From Bacteroidales bacterium (GTDB lineage: Bacteria; Bacteroidota; Bacteroidia; Bacteroidales; UBA932), in assembly GCA_021443605.1 (NCBI GenBank), contig JABUTQ010000119.1, positions 1 through 5,541 of the forward strand: a DNA stretch of 5,541 nucleotides. Reading direction: 5' to 3'. The notes below the pieces were generated by a model. It was not told the origin of the DNA. It did not search any database and worked only from the letters and a program-made list of their open reading frames with translations. Below, piece after piece: positions 1 through 5,541 of the stretch (position 1 is its first letter; each line of letters begins with the position of its first letter). A program made the translations under genes and the position numbers.

Positions 1-2295
1 GTCATCATCATCACCACCAAGAAAGGTAAAGGCAATGGTGTACACGTAAGCTACAGCGGTAGTGTTTCTGTTAAGCAGAATGCATCCACCCTCAAGATGA
101 TGGACGGTCCTCAGTTCAAGGCTTATATCGAGCAATATCATCCCGAAGCAGCCCATCTGCTTGGCGTAAACGGAGTTATGAGCAACACCGATTGGCAGAA
201 GGAAATCTACAGAATCGCCATCAACACCGACCACAACGTCAGCGTATATTCAGGCGGAGCATTCCCCTTTAGGGCAAGTATCGGCTACAACCTCGACCAA
301 GCCACAATCAAGACCGGTGACAACCAGAGAGGCAATATCGACATAAGTCTCTCTCCCAAGTTCCTTGACGACCATCTTTCAATAAACTTCAACGCGAAAG
401 GTGTTTATCAGCACACCAACTGGGCAAACAACGCCGTGGGCTCTGCCCTCTCGTTCGACCCTACCAAGCCCATCTATTTCACCGATGCATCGGGCAAGAT
501 AGACAAATCTTTCGTATCGAACGGATACTGGAACTGGCTCAGCGCCGGCAGTGCAAACACAATGGCCGGAATCAACCCTCTGTCATCCGTTTATGATTAC
601 AACAATTTTGGCAACACCATCAGAGGAATAGGAAACCTGCAGATCGACTATAAAGTTCACGGTCTCGAAGATCTCCGTGCAAACGTGAACCTCGGTCTTG
701 ACCTTTCCGGGACAAACGGCACCAAGTACAACACAATTGGCTCAATCTCAGCGATGAGATCGGACCTCGACCTGTACGAAACTTACAAGAACTACAATAG
801 GAACGCCCTCCTCGAGGCTTATCTCGACTACAACCACACTTTCTCGGATATTCATAACCTCGACGTGATGGCCGGTTACTCTTGGCAGCACAACTATGTC
901 CGCTACGACAATTCACAGTATTACAACACAAAATCTCGTGAATTATACAACACCCAGCCCACAAATGCGAAGGAGTATTACCTCCTCTCATTCTTTGGCC
1001 GCGTGAACTACAGCATCGCTTCCAAGTACCTCTTCACATTTACAGCCAGAGCTGATGCTTCGAGCCGTTTCTCTCCGGCAAACAGATGGGGCTTCTTCCC
1101 CTCTGCTGCATTTGCCTGGAACCTCAAGAACGAAGAGTTCCTCAAATACAGCCACGCATTGTCTGCCCTCAAGCTCCGCCTCGGCTGGGGCCGCACAGGT
1201 CAGCAGGACATCGGATCCGACTACTATCCTTACCTTGCAAGATACTACTCATCACAGTCAATCGAGATGCAGTATCCTATGGGCAGCGGATTCTTCAACA
1301 CCCTCTCTCCTCTTGCATATAACCCGAACATCAAGTGGGAAACCACAGAGACCTTCAACGCAGGTATCGATTTCGGTTTTGCAGACGATCGCGTCACAGG
1401 TAGCGTAGAAGGATATTACCGCCGTACTTTCGACTTGCTCAATAACATCTCCATCCCTCTTGGAAGCAACTTCGGCAAAGAGGTAATTTCAAATATCGGA
1501 GAAATGGTAAACAAGGGTATTGAATTGTCACTCAATTATATAGCAATCAACACATCTGATGTATCTTGGGAAATTGGTGGAAACATCACCTTCCAGGACG
1601 TGAAGATTACCAAGCTCACAAACGACGACAAGACCTATCTTGGAGTCGAGACAGGAACTTCAATGGGTTCTAACGTAGGTTTCTCATCACTCCACCGCGC
1701 AGGATATGCACCTTATACATACTATCTCTACCAGCAGTTGTATGACAATGCCGGCAATCCTATCCAGAATGCACTCGTGGACAGAAACGGCGACGGCGTC
1801 ATCAGCTCTGCCGACCGCTACATCACCGGATGCAGCCCCACACCTTGGGCATATTACGGTGTTACGACTCAGTTGAGAATCAAGAACTGGGACCTCGGTC
1901 TCAACGGGCACGGCTCGATTGGTGCAGAACTCATCAACAAGAACAGAATGGGTTACACCACATCTTACAGCGATGCCTACACAAAGGGATACATCAACAA
2001 TCTCAGTGCAGATTTCCTCATCCCCGGATGGCACGCATCCCACTCTGAGAATCAGAAATATTCAGACCTCTTCATAGAGGACGCATCATTCTTCAAAATC
2101 GACGACATCAACCTTGGTTATACCTTCAACTTCAAGAACGACACCAAGTTGCGTCTTGCCGCTTCTGTTCAGAACGTATGCACCTTTACCAAATACAGCG
2201 GTCTGGATCCTGAAATCGACAACATCAGCGGTGTAGATACGACCATCTATCCGCGTCCCCGCCTGTACACTTTCCGTCTTAACTTTACATTCTAA
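1..2295 (+). CDS. susC: SusC/RagA-family TonB-dependent outer-membrane transporter, 5' partial
   Basis: This is the outer-membrane channel of a SusCD glycan importer; it moves oligosaccharides into the periplasm using energy from TonB-ExbBD. The frame is open from base 1, and the first residues (VIIITTKKGKGNG) are the conserved end of the plug domain in SusC/RagA proteins. The Met at 97 is therefore internal and the true start lies upstream. The visible 764 residues cover the plug-barrel transition and the barrel, with alternating aromatic/polar strands throughout and a C-terminal strand ending FRLNFTF. About 240 residues are missing, judged from the usual length near 1000: signal peptide, carboxypeptidase-D-like domain, TonB box and most of the plug. 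Recognisable motifs are GQQDIG (from about residue 400), a DRNGDG acidic loop (594-605) and TFTKYSGLDPE (728-738), all common in SusC proteins. No frameshift or stop interrupts it. It lies 14 bases upstream of susD, its obligate partner. The family call is very firm; the substrate is inferred from neighbours. Confidence 0.96.
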   Translation, partial: VIIITTKKGKGNGVHVSYSGSVSVKQNASTLKMMDGPQFKAYIEQYHPEAAHLLGVNGVMSNTDWQKEIYRIAINTDHNVSVYSGGAFPFRASIGYNLDQATIKTGDNQRGNIDISLSPKFLDDHLSINFNAKGVYQHTNWANNAVGSALSFDPTKPIYFTDASGKIDKSFVSNGYWNWLSAGSANTMAGINPLSSVYDYNNFGNTIRGIGNLQIDYKVHGLEDLRANVNLGLDLSGTNGTKYNTIGSISAMRSDLDLYETYKNYNRNALLEAYLDYNHTFSDIHNLDVMAGYSWQHNYVRYDNSQYYNTKSRELYNTQPTNAKEYYLLSFFGRVNYSIASKYLFTFTARADASSRFSPANRWGFFPSAAFAWNLKNEEFLKYSHALSALKLRLGWGRTGQQDIGSDYYPYLARYYSSQSIEMQYPMGSGFFNTLSPLAYNPNIKWETTETFNAGIDFGFADDRVTGSVEGYYRRTFDLLNNISIPLGSNFGKEVISNIGEMVNKGIELSLNYIAINTSDVSWEIGGNITFQDVKITKLTNDDKTYLGVETGTSMGSNVGFSSLHRAGYAPYTYYLYQQLYDNAGNPIQNALVDRNGDGVISSADRYITGCSPTPWAYYGVTTQLRIKNWDLGLNGHGSIGAELINKNRMGYTTSYSDAYTKGYINNLSADFLIPGWHASHSENQKYSDLFIEDASFFKIDDINLGYTFNFKNDTKLRLAASVQNVCTFTKYSGLDPEIDNISGVDTTIYPRPRLYTFRLNFTF

Positions 2296-2300
2296 GGAGG
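2294..2300 (+). promoter_or_regulatory. Strong Shine-Dalgarno sequence for susD, overlapping the susC stop codon
   Basis: AAGGAGG begins inside the susC stop codon (TAA, 2293-2295) and ends nine bases before the susD ATG at 2310. It is a near-perfect match to the anti-Shine-Dalgarno sequence at good spacing. Bacteroidota genes usually lack such a site and rely on A/T-rich unstructured leaders, so this one stands out. The position suggests that ribosomes finishing susC can re-initiate on susD, which would keep the two partners in balance; that coupling is inference. Confidence 0.7.
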
Positions 2301-2309
2301 AAACATTAT

Positions 2310-3980
2310 ATGAAACATTTCAATAGAATAATTGTTCTCGGTGTCTCTATCGCCATATTGTCTTCTTGCGTAGGCGACCTCAACACTCTCCCTTTGAACA
2401 AGACCGATTTCACTTCAGAAACTGCATACAACAACGAGCAGAGCTATCTGAATGCCCTCAGTTATATAAACGGATACTATATGCTTGTAGGCCAGGACAG
2501 TCCGGGAAGCAATGACCTTGGATTCTCAGATGCCGGACAATCAGAGTTCATCCGCCAGTGGGGGAACCTCAATGAAATGAGCTGCGACGCATTGAAGTGC
2601 GTTTGGGGTGACTCATACATCACCGACCTCTCTTTCAATACCTGGGGTTCGGGCACAAACGACGCCATCACCTGCGTATATACAAGAGCTCTCAAGGGAA
2701 TCACTCTTGTAAATGAATATCTTCTCCAAACAACTCCGGAGAAACTCTCAAGCCGCGGACAGTCTGCTCTCCAGAGCAAAATCGACGGTTACCGTGCAGA
2801 GGCAAGATTCCACAGGGCACTATTCTTCTACATCCTTATGGACGAATTCGGCAACCCTCCTTTCCCTCAGCCCGAGAACATCGGCGGAAAGATGCCCGAG
2901 CAGATCAAGCGTGCAGATCTCTTCAACTGGCTTGAAACTGAGCTCCTTGAACTTGGTGGCGACGGCAGTGCGATGCCTGCAAAGGGTGCCGTTGAATATC
3001 CGAGACCTACAAAGGGTTCTGTTTGGGCACTCCTAAGCCGTATGTACCTCAATGCCGAGGTTTATACCGGATCTGCAAAATGGAGCCAGGCCAAGGATGC
3101 ATCAAAGAAGGTTATCGATATGGGTTACAAACTTCTTCCCAATTACGAAAACCTTTTCCGTCAGGATAACTCTACAAACGGAGCCGCAGACGAATTTATC
3201 TTTGCAGTGGCTTACGACAAAGACCACACCCAGAGCTGGGGCGGCACAACCACCCTCACTTCAGCTGCTCTGAGCGAAGACGCCAACAAAAAGCTCGCTG
3301 AAGGGCTCAATGTGAGCAACGCACAGAAAATCAACTATGAAAACTGGGCAGGATATCACGTTCCGGACGAATATGTGGCATTCTTCGAACTTCAGGACGT
3401 AGTATGGGGCACCGACGATGCCTTCGGATTTGACAGAACCAAGAGCGATAAGAGAGCCCTTGTAACAAACTTCGGTGCAGTCCGCGAGTTTGACTACAAA
3501 TCACAGGCTTCAGGATGGCTCTGCTGGAAATTCAACGGACTCAACAGCGACGGTACCTGCGCACAGGTGGATGCCGTTACTTATCCGAAATTCTCTTCAG
3601 CCGACTTCCCTTTCTTCCGTTTGGCAGAAATGTACCTCAACTATGCTGAGGCTGATGCAAGGCTCAACGGAGGTGAAGTTAAGGACGAAACAGCAAAAGG
3701 TTATGTAAAGGCATTGAGAGAGAGAGCCGGCGTGAACACTCCCGCGATAATAGACCTTGACTTCCTCCTGAAAGAGCGTGCAAGAGAGTTTATGTGGGAA
3801 GGACACCGCCGTGTCGATCTCATCCGCTACGGATATTTCACTTCAATGAATTTCTCTTGGCCTTGGAAAGGCGGCGTTGAATCAGGAAAGGTTGCAATAC
3901 CGGCATTCCGCACAATTTATCCGATTGTCCAGAGCGACCTCAGCTCCAACTCTAACCTCACCCAAAATCAGGGTTATTAA
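2310..3980 (+). CDS. susD: SusD-family starch/oligosaccharide-binding surface lipoprotein
   Basis: This 556-residue outer-membrane lipoprotein binds glycan at the cell surface and forms the lid over SusC. The ATG at 2310 is chosen because it gives a complete lipoprotein signal (basic n-region, hydrophobic core, lipobox LSSC with lipidated Cys20) and has a Shine-Dalgarno site. The helical TPR-like scaffold is typical: AEARFHRALFFY (163-174) and SVWALLSRMYLNAEVYTG (237-254). The C-terminal half carries FRLAEMYLNYAEA (436-448), EGHRRVDLIRYG (497-508) and WPWKGG (517-522). Compared by hand with the B. thetaiotaomicron SusD sequence as I remember it, Arg82, Trp99, Trp310 and Trp346 line up with the starch-contacting Arg81, Trp98, Tyr296 and Trp320, which suggests alpha-glucan binding. 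The position matching Asn101 is Ser102 or Asp101 here. The usual PIP near the C-terminus reads PIV (538-540). The gene ends in tandem stops (TAATAA, 3978-3983), 15 bases before the next gene. The family is certain; the substrate is a reasoned prediction. Confidence 0.96.
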   Translation: MKHFNRIIVLGVSIAILSSCVGDLNTLPLNKTDFTSETAYNNEQSYLNALSYINGYYMLVGQDSPGSNDLGFSDAGQSEFIRQWGNLNEMSCDALKCVWGDSYITDLSFNTWGSGTNDAITCVYTRALKGITLVNEYLLQTTPEKLSSRGQSALQSKIDGYRAEARFHRALFFYILMDEFGNPPFPQPENIGGKMPEQIKRADLFNWLETELLELGGDGSAMPAKGAVEYPRPTKGSVWALLSRMYLNAEVYTGSAKWSQAKDASKKVIDMGYKLLPNYENLFRQDNSTNGAADEFIFAVAYDKDHTQSWGGTTTLTSAALSEDANKKLAEGLNVSNAQKINYENWAGYHVPDEYVAFFELQDVVWGTDDAFGFDRTKSDKRALVTNFGAVREFDYKSQASGWLCWKFNGLNSDGTCAQVDAVTYPKFSSADFPFFRLAEMYLNYAEADARLNGGEVKDETAKGYVKALRERAGVNTPAIIDLDFLLKERAREFMWEGHRRVDLIRYGYFTSMNFSWPWKGGVESGKVAIPAFRTIYPIVQSDLSSNSNLTQNQGY

Positions 3981-3995
3981 TAAACAGCCAATATT

Positions 3996-5069
3996 ATGAA
4001 ATACACAAAATATTTCGCATTGTTCATTTCGATGCTTATGACGGCAGCCTGTTCTCTGAAAATGGAGACAGTACGTCTTGCACCCGAATCGGCTTTCAAG
4101 GCTCCGACAATCTCCGCTATGGGATCTGTGATTTCAGACGCCAACACAGCCGGAGTTGAAGAGGTTGTATTCAACTGGGAATCTGCAGATTTCGGGGCTC
4201 CCACCCAGGTTACTTACTCTGTGTTCGTAGCCCTCGGTGACAGGCAGGCTCTTGTCGGACAGACCAACTACAACTCCCTTTCGATTTCGAAAGGCGACCT
4301 GGTGGCGATTCTCGTCAGCGACCTTGGTGCCGCAAAGAACCAGGACGTTACCGTAAACTCTTTCGTAACAGCAAGAGTGGCCGGAGAAAACACTGCCGAG
4401 ATTAAATCGGGCAGCACTTCTTATTCAGTATTCACTTACCTTGCCGCCAAGCGCAGCATCTTCCTTCCCGGAAACTATCAGGGCTGGTCTGCAACCGCAA
4501 CCGACCTTTGGGAGACCGACGGAGGATCCAACATCTACAAGATGCTTGTTGACGTAGATGGTGGAAAGGGTGAAGCGATATGCTACTTCAAACTCCACGT
4601 AGATGGCAGCTGGCAGGGCTTCAACGATGGTTGGAAAGCCGAGTGGGATATGCCCGACCAGACACAATCTGATGGTAACTTCAACGTTCCGATTGACGAA
4701 AAATACATCAGACTCACCGTCAACGTAAAGAAAAAGACTCTCAACAGAGAGGTCATTTCATACGTAGGCCTGATTGGTGACCACAACGGATGGGCAGACA
4801 ACGAGAACGCATTCACATACGATCCGGCACAGAACGTATGGGAAGCAGAAGCCGCATTCGAGGCAGGCAAGGGATTCCTCATCCGCCTCAACCAGGACTG
4901 GAACATGAAATTCGGAGGAGGCACTTCTCCTTCAGATGAAGTTCCCGGCGGTTTTGTATTGGAAGAGAGCGGTGGTGCCGCAAACATCCCGACTCCCGGA
5001 ACAGGAAACTATAAAGTTGTCCTCCATGCAAACAGGACCCCTTGGGTTATCACTTTCACAAAACTTTAA
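3996..5069 (+). CDS. susE: SusE-like surface glycan-binding lipoprotein with two starch-binding-type modules
   Basis: This is a 357-residue accessory outer-membrane lipoprotein expected to hold starch-like glycan at the cell surface; it is not catalytic. The ATG at 3996 gives a good lipoprotein signal with lipobox TAAC (Cys19), so later Met codons are unlikely starts. Residues about 33-150 form the SusE N-terminal Ig-like domain (FKAPTIS, then VVFNWESADFG). Residues about 153-250 form a first SusE/F-type beta-sandwich module beginning SIFLPGNYQGW and containing a Trp-rich stretch (Trp206, Trp213, Trp217). Residues about 255-357 form a second, more canonical module: GLIGDHNGW (258-266), FTYDPAQNVWEAE (273-285), and FLIRLNQDWNMKFGG (294-308). 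Trp266, Trp302 and Arg297 are candidate ligand contacts. Ig-like domain plus two modules is the architecture of B. thetaiotaomicron SusE (387 residues); SusF has three modules. The start has no Shine-Dalgarno sequence. The residues after Cys19 (SLKMET) lack the common acidic surface-export signal. Orthology to susE itself is not proven. Confidence 0.9.
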   Translation: MKYTKYFALFISMLMTAACSLKMETVRLAPESAFKAPTISAMGSVISDANTAGVEEVVFNWESADFGAPTQVTYSVFVALGDRQALVGQTNYNSLSISKGDLVAILVSDLGAAKNQDVTVNSFVTARVAGENTAEIKSGSTSYSVFTYLAAKRSIFLPGNYQGWSATATDLWETDGGSNIYKMLVDVDGGKGEAICYFKLHVDGSWQGFNDGWKAEWDMPDQTQSDGNFNVPIDEKYIRLTVNVKKKTLNREVISYVGLIGDHNGWADNENAFTYDPAQNVWEAEAAFEAGKGFLIRLNQDWNMKFGGGTSPSDEVPGGFVLEESGGAANIPTPGTGNYKVVLHANRTPWVITFTKL

Positions 5070-5073
5070 GGAG
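5068..5073 (+). promoter_or_regulatory. Shine-Dalgarno sequence for the second SusE/F-like gene, overlapping the preceding stop codon
   Basis: AAGGAG overlaps the TAA stop (5067-5069) of the upstream SusE-like gene. It lies 10 bases before the ATG at 5084 and 4 bases before the ATG at 5078. The spacing resembles the 9-base spacing at the susC-susD junction and favours 5084 as the start. As there, the overlap with the stop codon suggests translational coupling, which is inference. Confidence 0.55.
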
Positions 5074-5083
5074 CTGAATGAAA

Positions 5084-5541
5084 ATGAAAAAGCATATTTA
5101 TCTATTTGTGACACTGCTTATTGCAGCAATATCAGTCACATCTTGCGCAATTCAGGGAGCTGACGGGTTCTCCAAAGATCCCACCGCTCCGGTGATGACT
5201 GCGCACAATGACATTCTCATAACTCCCGCCACCCTGGAAGAAGATGTAGTGTTCTCTTGGCAGAAAGCCAGATTCCTCGGCATCGACAACGTCCGCTATA
5301 CGCTTCACGCCGTGGTCGGAGAGTCTGACGCCGTCATCGCTTCCGACATTGACGGGCTTGCATTCAGGACACAAAAATCGCAGTTGAGGGAAAAACTCCT
5401 CTCATCTTTCAGCCTTGCCCCCAATGCCACACACAATATGTCATTCTACGTAAGTGTAAAGGACAACAGCGGAAAGGCACTTAACTCAGACAAGATTTCG
5501 CTCAATATCTACCTCTATGACAACGCCGTACCGGCAGTAGT
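5084..5541 (+). CDS. Second SusE/SusF-like surface glycan-binding lipoprotein, 3' partial
   Basis: The frame is open to the window end (152 full codons, then two bases), so the C-terminus lies outside. The N-terminus is a lipoprotein signal: MKKHIYLF, a hydrophobic core, and lipobox VTSC with Cys21. An in-frame ATG at 5078 would add only Met-Lys; 5084 is preferred for Shine-Dalgarno spacing and because it gives a 14-base gap like the other junctions. Residues about 31-148 form an Ig-like domain that aligns by eye with that of the upstream protein: VVFSWQKARF against VVFNWESADF, followed by VRYTLHAVVG against VTYSVFVALG, and ISLNIYLY against TSYSVFTY. Overall identity looks low, so this is an old paralogue rather than a recent duplication. 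By position it corresponds to susF, but the binding modules that would separate SusE from SusF are not visible. It is expected to be an accessory surface glycan binder co-transcribed with the three genes before it. Confidence 0.85.
   Translation, partial: MKKHIYLFVTLLIAAISVTSCAIQGADGFSKDPTAPVMTAHNDILITPATLEEDVVFSWQKARFLGIDNVRYTLHAVVGESDAVIASDIDGLAFRTQKSQLREKLLSSFSLAPNATHNMSFYVSVKDNSGKALNSDKISLNIYLYDNAVPAV

Noticed and set aside
97..99. ATG at 97 as the start of the SusC gene
   Set aside because: The 32 codons before it read through in frame as the conserved SusC plug end, so the gene begins upstream of the window.
620..991. Open frame of 123 codons on the - strand inside susC
   Set aside because: It lies wholly within a clear SusC coding frame, has a low-complexity Arg/Ser/Cys-rich translation with no recognisable domain, and no sign of its own start signals; it is a shadow of the real gene.
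1055..1408. Open frame of 117 codons on the + strand, out of frame within susC
   Set aside because: Ser/Thr/Gln-rich translation in a shifted frame of an intact SusC barrel; no evidence of a frameshift or overlapping gene.
1687..2043. Open frame of 118 codons on the - strand inside susC
   Set aside because: Val/Cys-rich translation mirroring SusC codon use on the opposite strand, with no family resemblance.
3981..3995. Possible terminator or promoter between susD and the SusE-like gene
   Set aside because: The gap is only 15 bases, with no inverted repeat and no space for a Bacteroidota -33/-7 promoter.
4583..4987. Open frame of 134 codons on the - strand inside the SusE-like gene
   Set aside because: Antisense to a well-supported SusE-like protein, with a Pro/Ser-rich translation and no domain.
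4936..5163. Open frame of 75 codons on the + strand across the junction between the two SusE/F-like genes
   Set aside because: It overlaps two better-supported frames, and its translation shows no signal peptide or family motif.

Overview
The window is the core of a Bacteroidota polysaccharide utilization locus (PUL). It holds four genes on the + strand, in this order: a SusC-family TonB-dependent outer-membrane transporter (5' end outside the window), a SusD-family glycan-binding surface lipoprotein (complete), a SusE-like surface glycan-binding lipoprotein (complete), and a second SusE/SusF-like lipoprotein (3' end outside the window). This arrangement is characteristic of Bacteroidota, most likely a gut-type Bacteroidales. 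Base composition looks close to half G+C by eye. The genus cannot be named from the sequence alone.

Layout: 1-2295 is the end of the SusC plug plus essentially the whole beta-barrel. 2310-3980 encodes SusD. 3996-5069 encodes the SusE-like protein, with an N-terminal Ig-like domain followed by two starch-binding-type beta-sandwich modules. From 5084 (or 5078) to the window end is the second SusE/F-like gene, of which the lipoprotein signal and the N-terminal Ig-like domain are visible. The gaps are 14, 15 and 14 bases (the last taking the 5084 start), which leaves no room for internal promoters or terminators, so the genes are almost certainly co-transcribed from a promoter upstream of the window. 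No stretch longer than 300 bases lacks a gene. I saw no RNA gene, mobile element, CRISPR array or terminator.

How the genes work together: SusD sits as a lid on the extracellular face of SusC, and the pair captures and imports oligosaccharides using TonB energy. The SusE/F-like lipoproteins are accessory surface binders that hold polysaccharide near the cell. Several points favour starch or another alpha-glucan as substrate: the SusCDE(F) gene order, the two SusE/F-type modules, and a SusD that by hand alignment keeps Arg82 and the aromatic arc (Trp99, Trp310, Trp346) of the B. thetaiotaomicron starch-binding SusD. No glycoside hydrolase, regulator or inner-membrane transporter lies inside the window to confirm this.

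I do not see a previously undescribed system here. The points worth a second look are the substrate prediction, the divergent second SusE/F-like gene, stop-codon-overlapping Shine-Dalgarno sequences at two of three junctions, and lipoprotein N-termini without the usual acidic surface-export signal.
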